A DNA stretch of 64,000 nt from Shewanella corallii (GTDB lineage: Bacteria > Pseudomonadota > Gammaproteobacteria > Enterobacterales > Shewanellaceae). The notes under the pieces were generated by a model, which was not told the DNA's origin, made no database searches, and saw only the letters and a list, made by a program, of their open reading frames with translations. The position numbers and the translations under genes were made by a program. The stretch is taken from assembly GCF_023349125.1 (NCBI RefSeq), contig NZ_JAKIKT010000005.1:287002-351001 (forward strand), given 5' to 3'. Position 1 is the first letter of the stretch, and every line of letters starts with the position of its first letter. Of this stretch, positions 38,001-45,420 are shown piece after piece.

Positions 38001-39863
38001 GTGACGATAAACATACAGACATCGCAACTGGTTGCGCCTGAAGTCACCCAGGCAAAAATGGATTTGCGCGCCAGCGCTGCAGCCAGGATTAAACCTTACG
38101 CTCAATACACCCTCGCCGACAGGCTGGAGGAGCAAGCTGCAGTACACGGTGACAAACCATTTATCATCTATCAAGGACAGAGCTTTTCCTATGCCGAGGT
38201 GAACACCCAGGCCGATAAGGTTGCTCATGCGGCTTATGAGTTGGGGTTAAGAGCAGGTGACGTATGTGCAGTAGCGCTGGAAAACCGTCCTGAGTTTTTT
38301 GCCACCTGGTTTGGATTGACCAAATTGGGTGTTGTAGTTGCCTTTATCAATTCTCAAATTAATGGCGTCCCTCTGGTGCATGCCATTAAAAGCACTGAAG
38401 CCAAAGCTGTGATTCTGGGGGAAGAGTGTGCAGAGCTGTTTGTACAGACCTTAAGTGAGCATCCCGAGCTTGCCGATGTTCCACTGTACATTCTGGAAGA
38501 TAAAGAGAAGCCGGCAAATTGTGATACCTCATGTTTCTCTGATCGTTTCACTGCCATCCTCAGCAACATGGATGAGCGAGAGTTTCCTCGTGAGCATCGC
38601 CGGGATATCACCGCAGAAACACCAACACTGTTGATCTTCACCTCGGGCACTACTGGCCTGCCAAAGGCCGCTATCTACAGCCATCTGCGCTGGCTGACAT
38701 CAGGGGATGTGATGCAGGTTACAGTGAATGCCGGTGCTGAAGATGTCTTTTATTGCTGCCTGCCTTTGTACCATGGCGCGGCAGCAACGTCAGTGACCTC
38801 CACGGCCCTGGCAGGTGGCAGTGCCATCGTCGTGCGTCGTAAGTTCAGTGTCCGTGAGTTCTGGAAGGATGTGCAGACCCACAATATTTCTGTGGTGCAG
38901 TACATAGGCGAGATCTGCCGTTACCTGCTCAATTATGACGATGCCGTCAATGACAGCAAAGGTAACCGCGACCATAAGTTACGTTGCATGCTGGGCGCTG
39001 GCCTGACAGCTGAATCATGGCGTCGCTGGCTGGATAAATTTGGTGACATGGAGGTTTATGAAGGCTGGGGGTCTACCGAGGCCAACACCAACCTGATTAA
39101 TCTGGATAACTATATCGGCTCCTGCGGTCGGGTACCTGACTGGAACAGGACCAATTTTCGCCTGGTACGGTTTGACATGGAAACCGAAACTCATCTTCTC
39201 GACGACCAGGGTAACTATATTGCCTGTAAGCCAGGTGAGGTGGGTGAAGGATTGGGAATGATCATCAATCACCCCGAGTTTGGAGGTGGCCGTTTTGAAG
39301 GTTACACCTCAAAAGACGCTACTGAGCAAAAAATACTCCGCAACGTGTTCGTTGAAGGAGATGAGTACTGGCGTTCGGGAGACCTGCTGAAGTTTGACCA
39401 TGACGGCTACTTTTACTTTGTGGACCGTATAGGGGATACCTTCCGTTGGAAAAGCGAGAACGTGTCGACCCAGGAAGTTGCCGCTGCACTGGATGACTTC
39501 AAGGGCGCAGAAACCATCAATATATATGGCGTGCAGGTACCAGAGCATGAGGGCCGTGCCGGTATGGCTGCCATCGTAATGCAGGCTGGCGAGCGTTTTG
39601 ATCCACAGGCGCTGTATGAACTGACTGAACAGCGTCTGCCCCGTTACGCCACACCCCAGTTTGTGCGCGTCAGCGAAGCCGCCGATATGACCTCCACCTT
39701 CAAGCTGCGCAAAGTTGATTTGCAAAAGCAGGGTTATGACCCCAGGGCCGTTAACGAGCCTTTATATATTCGAAACGACAAAGCCGGTACCTATCAGCTG
39801 TGGTCTGAGAGTGTACTGCGTGACATCGGCTTCCCGCCGTTTGACGGAAGCAATAAGGAGTAA
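38001..39863 (+). CDS. FATP-type acyl-CoA synthetase
   Basis: This 620-residue ANL-superfamily ligase has the AMP-binding P-loop 'LLIFTSGTTGLPKAAIYSHLR', 'VYEGWGSTEAN', and the FATP/very-long-chain signature 'YWRSGDLLKFDHDGYFYFVDRIGDTFRWKSENVSTQEV'. This subfamily activates very-long-chain fatty acids and, in vertebrates, bile acids. In this cluster it probably makes the CoA thioester of a steroid side-chain acid or ring-degradation acid. The start is a GTG at 38001, seven bases after AAAGGAG; the frame upstream to 37947 lacks an RBS. The thiolase-like gene follows after 3 bases. Confidence 0.85.
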   Translation: MTINIQTSQLVAPEVTQAKMDLRASAAARIKPYAQYTLADRLEEQAAVHGDKPFIIYQGQSFSYAEVNTQADKVAHAAYELGLRAGDVCAVALENRPEFFATWFGLTKLGVVVAFINSQINGVPLVHAIKSTEAKAVILGEECAELFVQTLSEHPELADVPLYILEDKEKPANCDTSCFSDRFTAILSNMDEREFPREHRRDITAETPTLLIFTSGTTGLPKAAIYSHLRWLTSGDVMQVTVNAGAEDVFYCCLPLYHGAAATSVTSTALAGGSAIVVRRKFSVREFWKDVQTHNISVVQYIGEICRYLLNYDDAVNDSKGNRDHKLRCMLGAGLTAESWRRWLDKFGDMEVYEGWGSTEANTNLINLDNYIGSCGRVPDWNRTNFRLVRFDMETETHLLDDQGNYIACKPGEVGEGLGMIINHPEFGGGRFEGYTSKDATEQKILRNVFVEGDEYWRSGDLLKFDHDGYFYFVDRIGDTFRWKSENVSTQEVAAALDDFKGAETINIYGVQVPEHEGRAGMAAIVMQAGERFDPQALYELTEQRLPRYATPQFVRVSEAADMTSTFKLRKVDLQKQGYDPRAVNEPLYIRNDKAGTYQLWSESVLRDIGFPPFDGSNKE

Positions 39864-39866
39864 TCA

Positions 39867-41078
39867 ATGGGATTGACAGGGAATGCCGCCATTGTTGGCG
39901 CGGCACAGTACAAGCCTGAAAAATACCAAAGCGCGCCTCAGATGTTTCATCTGGAGCAGGTTGCGGATTTGGCCAGATTGGCACTGCGGGATGCGGGAAT
40001 GAGTATTAAAGAACTGGACGGTCTGGTTATCCATGGCCCCCAGTTTCACGAGGCTTCTATCTTTGTACCTGCTATGGCTGCGGAGTATCTGGGGATAGAA
40101 CTCAATTTTGCCGAAGTGGTGGATCTGGGTGGTTGTACCTCAGTCGGGATGATCTGGCGTGCCGCTGCAGCAGTTGAAATGGGACTGTGCGAAGCCGTGC
40201 TCTGTGTCATTCCTGCACGCATGGCACCTTTTGGGCCCAATGATGACCCTATGTGGATGGCCCAGGCAATGCGTTATGGCGGTCACTCAACTGCCTTTGG
40301 TGCACCGGAAGCCGAATTTGATCTACCTTATGGCCACCTCGGACAGAACACAGGTTATGCCATGATCGCCCAACGCTATGCCGCCAAATACGGGTATGAT
40401 CCAGAGGTGATGGCCAAAATCGCCGTTGACCAGCGTTTCAATGCTCAGGGACATCAGGATGCCATATTCCGTGGCAGTGAATTGACTGTTGAACAGGTAC
40501 TGGCATCGAAAATGGTGGCCGATCCTCTTCATATCCTGGAGATTGTGATGCCCGTCGCCGGTGGCGCTGCTGTGATTGTCACATCAAAAGAGAAGGCGGC
40601 AAAAGCCAAAAATCGACCGGCGTTTGTCACAGGCTTTGGTGAGCGGCTGTCTTACAAATCACCCTCTTATGCCAATGAAATGACGGTAACTCCGCTGGCA
40701 CAAGCAGCGTCAAAGGCGTTTGCCATGGCTGGAGTGAGGCCTGAAGATATGGATGCCGCCCAGCTTTATGACTGTTACACAATTACTGTGCTTTTATCCC
40801 TTGAGGATGCAGGATTCTGCCCTAAGGGTGAGGGTATGCGCTTCATTCGAGAACACAACCTGACCTATAAAGGCGATTTCCCACTCAACACCCATGGAGG
40901 TCAATTGAGCTTTGGCCAGTCCGCATCGGCTGGAGGCATGTCTCAGGTGATTGAGGCCTTCGATCAGATCGCCGGCCGTGGTGGTGAGCGTCAGCTTGCA
41001 AGAGCGGACCAGATTTTTGTCAGTGGAACAGGCGGCGTGATGAGTGAGCAGGGCGCTTTGATTTTGCAGGGAGGCTAA
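39867..41078 (+). CDS. Thiolase-superfamily lipid-transfer protein, Ltp2-like side-chain aldolase candidate
   Basis: This 403-residue protein has the thiolase/SCP-x fold ('NAAIVGAAQYKPEKYQ', 'VVDLGGCTSVGMIWRAAAAVEMGL'). The usual thiolase C-terminal CxG active-site loop and the GHP motif are absent; instead it has 'FPLNTHGGQLSFGQSASAGGMSQVIEAF' and 'AAQLYDCYTITVLLSLEDAGFC'. This is the pattern of Ltp2-type enzymes, which act as retro-aldol lyases on steroid side chains together with a DUF35 partner. The next gene encodes a DUF35 domain. A true thiolase is unlikely; the exact substrate is not known. Confidence 0.8.
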   Translation: MGLTGNAAIVGAAQYKPEKYQSAPQMFHLEQVADLARLALRDAGMSIKELDGLVIHGPQFHEASIFVPAMAAEYLGIELNFAEVVDLGGCTSVGMIWRAAAAVEMGLCEAVLCVIPARMAPFGPNDDPMWMAQAMRYGGHSTAFGAPEAEFDLPYGHLGQNTGYAMIAQRYAAKYGYDPEVMAKIAVDQRFNAQGHQDAIFRGSELTVEQVLASKMVADPLHILEIVMPVAGGAAVIVTSKEKAAKAKNRPAFVTGFGERLSYKSPSYANEMTVTPLAQAASKAFAMAGVRPEDMDAAQLYDCYTITVLLSLEDAGFCPKGEGMRFIREHNLTYKGDFPLNTHGGQLSFGQSASAGGMSQVIEAFDQIAGRGGERQLARADQIFVSGTGGVMSEQGALILQGG

Positions 41079-41081
41079 CTT

Positions 41082-42014
41082 ATGAGTGTTAAACCTATGC
41101 CAGTAGCGACGTCGATTTCTCAACCCTTTTGGCAGGCCCTGAACGAAGGAGAGCTGCGTATTCAGCAGTGTGAAGACTGCCGGGGCTTTGTGTTTTATCC
41201 CAGAAATCACTGTACTCATTGTATGAGCGACAAGCTCAGTTGGAAGCCGGTATCCGGAGAAGCGACCCTGTACACCTATACGCTGACAAGAGTCCCGACC
41301 TTGCCTGAATTGGCAGATGAAATGCCTCAGGCACTGGCGGTAGTGGAGCTGAAAGAGGGGGTAAGGGTAAACACCACCCTGACCGGGCTGGATGAAAGTG
41401 AGATTCGGGTGGGCATGAAGCTTAAGCCTGTGTTCCATAAAGTGGATGCCAGCGGCAATACTCTGCTTCGTTTTACCGCAGAGCACAAAGCTCTGGATAT
41501 TATCCCTTATAACAACCCATTTGAGAGCCTGAATCGCAATGCCAAAGGTCAGATCCAGGTACCTATATCCAATCTGGCGGCGATGTCGGCCCTCGCCAAT
41601 AATGAGTTCACCGACTGGAGTGAAGCGATCACAGTTGACCAGGCTTTGATCAATGCCTTTGCCGACTTGTCAGGTGATAACTATTGGATCCACACAGACC
41701 CTGACAAAGCCGCTAAAGACAGCCCGTTTGGTACTACAATCGCTCATGGCTCTTTAGTCCAGGTATTGCAATCCCGTATGCAATTCGCACTGCCGTTTGA
41801 GGTTGTAGGTTTTAAAGCCATGGTGAATTACGGCTCGAACCGTTTGCGCTTTCCGGCACCAGTGCCGGCTGGCAGTCAGATCCATGCCAGGGCGAAAGTT
41901 AAAGCGGTAGATGCGACGCCCAAGGGGATGCAACTTACCCTGGAGGTGAATATCCATGTGGTGGGTCAGGAACGCCCTTCGGTTATTAATGATCTGGTGA
42001 TCTTCTACCGCTGA
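41082..42014 (+). CDS. DUF35-MaoC fusion protein (OB-fold partner plus enoyl-CoA hydratase)
   Basis: This 310-residue two-domain protein has DUF35 at about 10-140, with a zinc ribbon ('QQCEDCRGFVFYPRNHCTHCMSDKLSW') and an OB fold ('GEATLYTYTLTRVP'). At about 170-310 it has a MaoC-like hot-dog domain with the hydratase motif 'GDNYWIHTDPDKAAKDSPFGTTIAHGSLVQVL' (catalytic Asp and His). In actinobacterial steroid side-chain degradation the equivalent fusion ChsH2 has MaoC first and DUF35 last; the order is reversed here. It probably hydrates an enoyl-CoA and hands the product to the Ltp2-like aldolase encoded just upstream. Confidence 0.83.
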   Translation: MSVKPMPVATSISQPFWQALNEGELRIQQCEDCRGFVFYPRNHCTHCMSDKLSWKPVSGEATLYTYTLTRVPTLPELADEMPQALAVVELKEGVRVNTTLTGLDESEIRVGMKLKPVFHKVDASGNTLLRFTAEHKALDIIPYNNPFESLNRNAKGQIQVPISNLAAMSALANNEFTDWSEAITVDQALINAFADLSGDNYWIHTDPDKAAKDSPFGTTIAHGSLVQVLQSRMQFALPFEVVGFKAMVNYGSNRLRFPAPVPAGSQIHARAKVKAVDATPKGMQLTLEVNIHVVGQERPSVINDLVIFYR

Positions 42015-42391
42015 GCTTTATGAGGGAGCAGGTATTTAACGCCCTGGTTAACGTTTAAATCCGGGCGTGAATAGACTCCCTCACAAAAATCCCGGGCTGG
42101 ACACCCTGGATACCAATAGCACCTGGTCGTTACTTCCGACTCAGTAAGCCTTCTGTTTTATGTCTGCCTTACTTATGCAGACAGCAGGCAACTGACCTTA
42201 GGCAACTGACTATTGAATACAGGTGCTACTTTAATCTCCAACCTTCCTTGCCGGCTGCTATCGTATGCCGGCTTTTTTATGCTCGCTTTTCGGTGTTAAG
42301 CCAATGTTCATCTTGAGCCCGACAAACTTGCCCGGTAGTTTGAAACCACTGTGATCGGCAGAGTTTCAATGTCTTATCCAAAGGAGAGCAG
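42015..42391 (+). other. Junction between the steroid cluster and the peptide locus
   Basis: No gene is seen in 377 bases. An ACGCCC/GGGCGT stem with an 18-base loop lies near 42039-42068, and a terminator at 42249-42278. No integrase, tRNA or clear attachment repeat is present. Confidence 0.4.
42249..42278 (+). terminator. Terminator downstream of the left steroid operon
   Basis: GCCGGC arms around a 12-base loop are followed by TTTTTT. It lies 235 bases after the last gene of the operon. Confidence 0.65.
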
Positions 42392-43153
42392 ATGAAAAAG
42401 TTGCAACTTAGCGGAAATTACACCAAACAACAGGGCTTCAGCGGCGTACAGGTGATGCTTATCGTGTTGGCAGTAATATTGATCACCACTGCAACCAGCT
42501 TCTATATCATCAAAACTTATATCTTTCCTTCGCCTTTCACACCGGTTGAACTTAATCAGCAGGAAGCCAAAATGCTGGATAATAAGCTGGCGGCATTGGG
42601 GTGGGAAACTGAGACTCGAACGGATTCGCAAAGTGCCGTACAGCGGGGTAATACAAAATACGCTGAAAATGATAAGACAAATAGCACTCAAGCTGAGCTT
42701 TCCACGGCCCCGCAACGGGGAAGTGACCTTGCTCCTGAGCCATACAGCGAATCACCAGCCGACAGATTGGTCAGTTTCAGCGAGAAAGAGGTGAATGTCA
42801 TGATAGCTCGCAGCCCTGATTTTGGCCAAAGAGTCGCCGTGGATTTCTCTCAGGATCTGGCCAGCGCGAAAATCCTGATCCCTGTGCCTGAGGATTTCCC
42901 TGTGATGCCGGGACAGATAGTCAGGGTAAGCGCTGGGCTGGATATCCGATTAGATGCAGACCGACGACCTGTTGTTGCTTTGGTTGGTGTCAGTGTTATG
43001 GGGGTACCCATTCCCAACGCCTGGCTTGGCAATATCAAGAGGGTGAATCTGGTGAATGAATTTGGCAGCGGCGGATTCTGGACGACATTTGCCGATGGCG
43101 TAGAGCATATTTCTGTTACTGAAGGACAACTCAATATAAAGTTACGACCATAA
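42392..43153 (+). CDS. Single-pass membrane protein of unknown function
   Basis: This 253-residue protein has one N-terminal transmembrane helix (about 20-45, 'VMLIVLAVILITTATSFYIIKTYIF'). A low-complexity linker rich in Q, N, S and T follows (65-125), then a C-terminal domain beginning 'RLVSFSEKEVNVMIARSPDFGQRVAVDFSQDLASAKILIPVPEDFP'. The 'FSEKEVNVMIA' pattern and the alternating strands resemble DUF2140/YpmS-like extracytoplasmic domains, but the match is weak. An AAGGAGAG RBS precedes the ATG. Whether it belongs to the peptide locus or is a bystander is not clear. Confidence 0.7.
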   Translation: MKKLQLSGNYTKQQGFSGVQVMLIVLAVILITTATSFYIIKTYIFPSPFTPVELNQQEAKMLDNKLAALGWETETRTDSQSAVQRGNTKYAENDKTNSTQAELSTAPQRGSDLAPEPYSESPADRLVSFSEKEVNVMIARSPDFGQRVAVDFSQDLASAKILIPVPEDFPVMPGQIVRVSAGLDIRLDADRRPVVALVGVSVMGVPIPNAWLGNIKRVNLVNEFGSGGFWTTFADGVEHISVTEGQLNIKLRP

Positions 43154-43184
43154 CTCCTGTCGTTATCATAAATAGGGAAGTGCT

Positions 43185-43622
43185 ATGACATCCTTGACCA
43201 GGGAAGATATTGCCAGTGTATTGGCTGAACGCCTCACTTATATGTCGAAGGACTTTGTCGGTCGTTCATTGGCTGTTGTTGATATAGGGATTTTCCCCTG
43301 GCATGGCACTGTCGAAATTTCACTCTTGTTTGACGATGAAGTTCATGGAGCAGACCTTGAAGAGATTGCTGCATGGCCTGCTTATGCCTGGAGTGATAAA
43401 CAGGGAGCTGAATATTGGCAGGCTGGTGCCGAGCTTGGCAAAGTCTTTGAGAAGCAGTATCGGGAGGGCGTTCCCCTGGACAGCTTGTTGTTGCTGGTGG
43501 CCAATGCGTTAACACTGCCTGGTGTGACCAAAGCCCTTCGTGAGTATCAGGTTTCGGACAGATTCACGTTGCAGGTGTTAAATCCCGACACGACTGATGG
43601 GCCTAATTATTGTGCGCTTTAG
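43185..43622 (+). CDS. Hypothetical protein upstream of the precursor array
   Basis: This 145-residue soluble alpha-beta protein has no recognised family. Visible segments are an N-terminal helix, strands 'SLAVVDIGIFPWHGTVEISLLFDDE', 'AAWPAYAWSDKQG' and a helical second half. It starts 32 bases after the preceding gene and is probably co-transcribed with it. Its position just before a secreted-peptide array makes a role there, such as immunity, possible, but nothing in the sequence shows it. Confidence 0.65.
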   Translation: MTSLTREDIASVLAERLTYMSKDFVGRSLAVVDIGIFPWHGTVEISLLFDDEVHGADLEEIAAWPAYAWSDKQGAEYWQAGAELGKVFEKQYREGVPLDSLLLLVANALTLPGVTKALREYQVSDRFTLQVLNPDTTDGPNYCAL

Positions 43623-44154
43623 TCCCCAGCTCCCGAAGGCATCAGCGGCTGCTGTTCCCAGCACCCTGGCATTAGTCTCCCGGCTTTAAAAAATGATCGA
43701 AAAATTTTAACAGAAGAGATGTTTTTCTATCGCACTGACGCCTTATTTCACCTACTTTTCCCCGAATTTACCCTCACCATTTCGCTTGTCTAAACTTTAT
43801 TCTCCCTCTGATCATCAAATTCTGACCTTTGATAACTTGTTCAAGCGCGAATAATGCTCCATTACGGTTTTTAATTAAGGTCAAAACTGAGATTAGAACC
43901 CCTGATTCAGAATGATTTTGGCGGGGCGTTTTGGGTATGAATAAAATAATACTGCAATTAATACAGATAGATACCATAAAAGCTTCCCGCTCCATCAACC
44001 CTCCTTGTTCCGATGTTTTCCCCTGAAACCTCCTGTGAATCATCAGTCAGATCTCGCTAAATGAACTCAGCCGAACGGGGAAACCCCAACGCTGAATTGA
44101 AACGATAAAACTTAACACTGTACTTTACACGATTAGATATATGAGGAATTCATT
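43623..44154 (+). other. Long AT-rich leader region before the precursor array
   Basis: This 532-base stretch has no supported gene and is visibly more AT-rich than the steroid genes. A GGGG-AAA-CCCC mini-hairpin lies at 44077-44087. A TTAACA at 44112-44117 is a possible -35, but no good -10 is spaced correctly. The promoter of the precursor array must lie here. Confidence 0.45.
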
Positions 44155-44292
44155 ATGAACACTCAAGACAAAGTAGAACTGATTGAAGAAACCCTTTTGG
44201 ACAGCGTATCAGGTGGCGCAATGGACCGCGCATTGTGTGAAATCGACCTGTGTTCAATCGATATCTGTGACTGGCCTTGTTTCTTCGATTAA
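44155..44292 (+). CDS. Double-glycine-leader cysteine-rich precursor peptide 1
   Basis: This 45-residue peptide has a 21-residue leader ending 'EETLLDSVSGG', with Val at -4, Leu at -7 and Ile at -12, as in leaders cut by C39 peptidases. The 24-residue acidic core has cysteines at 28, 33, 38 and 42 (C-x4-C-x4-C-x3-C) and an aromatic end 'DWPCFFD'. An AGGA lies 10 bases before the ATG. The matching exporter is encoded at 46682. A secreted peptide, probably with disulfides or another Cys modification, is the likely product; its activity is unknown. Confidence 0.85.
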   Translation: MNTQDKVELIEETLLDSVSGGAMDRALCEIDLCSIDICDWPCFFD

Positions 44293-44345
44293 GAGTCGGA
44301 GTTGGACAATCAAAATTCGAATTTAATTATATAAAGGATTTACCT

Positions 44346-44483
44346 ATGAACACTCAAGACAAAGTAGAACTGATTGAAGAAACCCTGTTGGACAGCGTAT
44401 CAGGTGGTGCAATGGACCGTGCATTGTGTGAAATCGACCTTTGTTCAATTGATATCTGTGATTGGCCTTGTTTCTTCGATTAA
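44346..44483 (+). CDS. Double-glycine-leader cysteine-rich precursor peptide 2
   Basis: This peptide is identical in amino acid sequence to precursor 1 over all 45 residues, although synonymous differences exist between the genes. Its RBS is AAAGGA. It is the second of three tandem copies. The preservation of protein against silent change indicates selection on the peptide. Confidence 0.85.
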   Translation: MNTQDKVELIEETLLDSVSGGAMDRALCEIDLCSIDICDWPCFFD

Positions 44484-44536
44484 AAGTCGAAACCAGGAAC
44501 TCATGATTCAAATTTAATTAGATAAAGGAATGCACT

Positions 44537-44674
44537 ATGAAAACTCAAGACAAAGTAGAACTGATTGAAGAAACCCTGCTGGACAGCGTATCAGGTGGAG
44601 CGATGGACCGTGAACTGTGTGAAATCGACCTGTGTTCAATTGATATCTGTGATTGGCCTTGTTTCTTTAATTAA
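44537..44674 (+). CDS. Double-glycine-leader cysteine-rich precursor peptide 3
   Basis: This third tandem copy has 45 residues and differs from copies 1 and 2 at three positions only: Asn2 to Lys, Ala26 to Glu in the core, and the last residue Asp45 to Asn. All four cysteines and the leader motif are kept. Its RBS is AAAGGA. It is followed after about 160 bases by the GRDP-like gene. Confidence 0.85.
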   Translation: MKTQDKVELIEETLLDSVSGGAMDRELCEIDLCSIDICDWPCFFN

Positions 44675-44836
44675 GCGCCGCACATGACGAGTGCAGCCCC
44701 GGAGTCACTGAATCATAGACGTATAGGCCGTATGGCAAGGTTTCATCCCCCAATTGCTATATCCGACAACGTCAGCAAACCAATCAGCGGGTTCCGGGGC
44801 CCGCACTTCTCACACACATCGCAAGGAGTCAGCAAT

Positions 44837-45394
44837 ATGAAAGCCCCAGATAAACAAGAGATCTTAAAGTATCAGAACCAGGATGTGATCGACAGATTCA
44901 TTAAAATCTATGGTGTGACAGAAGAGCAGGCCCAACAGATATTTACTGATGTCAAACTCTGGCTCTGGATGGCCTGCAAAGTGCGCGCTGAAGGTATTGA
45001 TAAACCTTTGGTCATTGATACCGCTTTAGTAGTTATCGATGAGATGTGGCACAACTTTATGCTTTTTACCCGTGACTATACCCAGTTTTGCGAGCGCTAT
45101 TTCGGTACCTACATGCATCACTCTCCCAATACCAAACCAAAGATCGCGGAAGAGAAGGCCAGCATGGAAGAGCTCTCTTTGAAGGAAAAAAGAGAATTGC
45201 TGATGGACAAAAAACGCTGGCAATATGAATTCGTCTACGACCACCTTGGAAGAGACGCGTTTATCCGTTGGTACAAAACCTATCCCGGTCTTTATACGCC
45301 TCACTCTTTGGCTGAAATGGCGCTGGAAGCAGAACAACAAAGGGTAGATGACAAGCAGGCTCAGCTCGAGGCTGCTATGGCGAAAGTAGCGTGA
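44837..45394 (+). CDS. GRDP-like (glycine-rich-domain-protein-like) protein
   Basis: This 185-residue soluble protein has a core 'LWLWMACKVRAEGIDKPLVIDTALVVIDEMWHNFMLFTRDYTQFCERYFG'. The D-E-M-W-H-x3-L-x7-F-C pattern (Trp71, His72, Cys85) resembles the GRDP-like domain known from plant glycine-rich domain proteins and scattered bacteria, which has no established enzyme activity. The C-terminal third is charged and helical. The start at 44837 has AAGGAG 8 bases upstream; the longer frame to 44684 has none. Lying between the precursors and the exporter, it may bind or modify the peptide; this is inferred. Confidence 0.65.
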   Translation: MKAPDKQEILKYQNQDVIDRFIKIYGVTEEQAQQIFTDVKLWLWMACKVRAEGIDKPLVIDTALVVIDEMWHNFMLFTRDYTQFCERYFGTYMHHSPNTKPKIAEEKASMEELSLKEKRELLMDKKRWQYEFVYDHLGRDAFIRWYKTYPGLYTPHSLAEMALEAEQQRVDDKQAQLEAAMAKVA

Positions 45395-45420
45395 TATCCG
45401 ACTGGCTGCGGAGGTGAAGA

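Larger units (their letters stand above)
44142..44674 (+). repeat. Three tandem 191-bp repeat units, each carrying a precursor gene
   Basis: The start codons at 44155, 44346 and 44537 are exactly 191 bases apart. The coding parts are almost identical; the spacers share an AATTTAATTA-TATAAAGGA / AATTTAATTAGATAAAGGA core with the RBS but are otherwise diverged. This is recent tandem duplication with selection on the peptide. Confidence 0.92.

Noticed and set aside
39867..41078. Annotation as acetyl-CoA acetyltransferase
   Set aside because: The C-terminal CxG and GHP thiolase active-site motifs are missing and replaced by the Ltp2-type NTHGGQLS loop.
43670..43690. A fourth copy of the steroid operator (GCATTAGTCTCCCGG) before the peptide array
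   Set aside because: It shares the ATTAGTCTC left part only; the GGAC right half is absent, so it is not counted.
43936..44025. A 29-codon plus-strand frame beginning MNKIILQLIQ upstream of precursor 1
   Set aside because: It lacks a double-glycine motif, cysteine pattern and RBS, so it is not a precursor.
43774..44043. An 89-codon minus-strand frame in the region before the precursor array
   Set aside because: No RBS, no family and AT-rich non-coding character; treated as intergenic.
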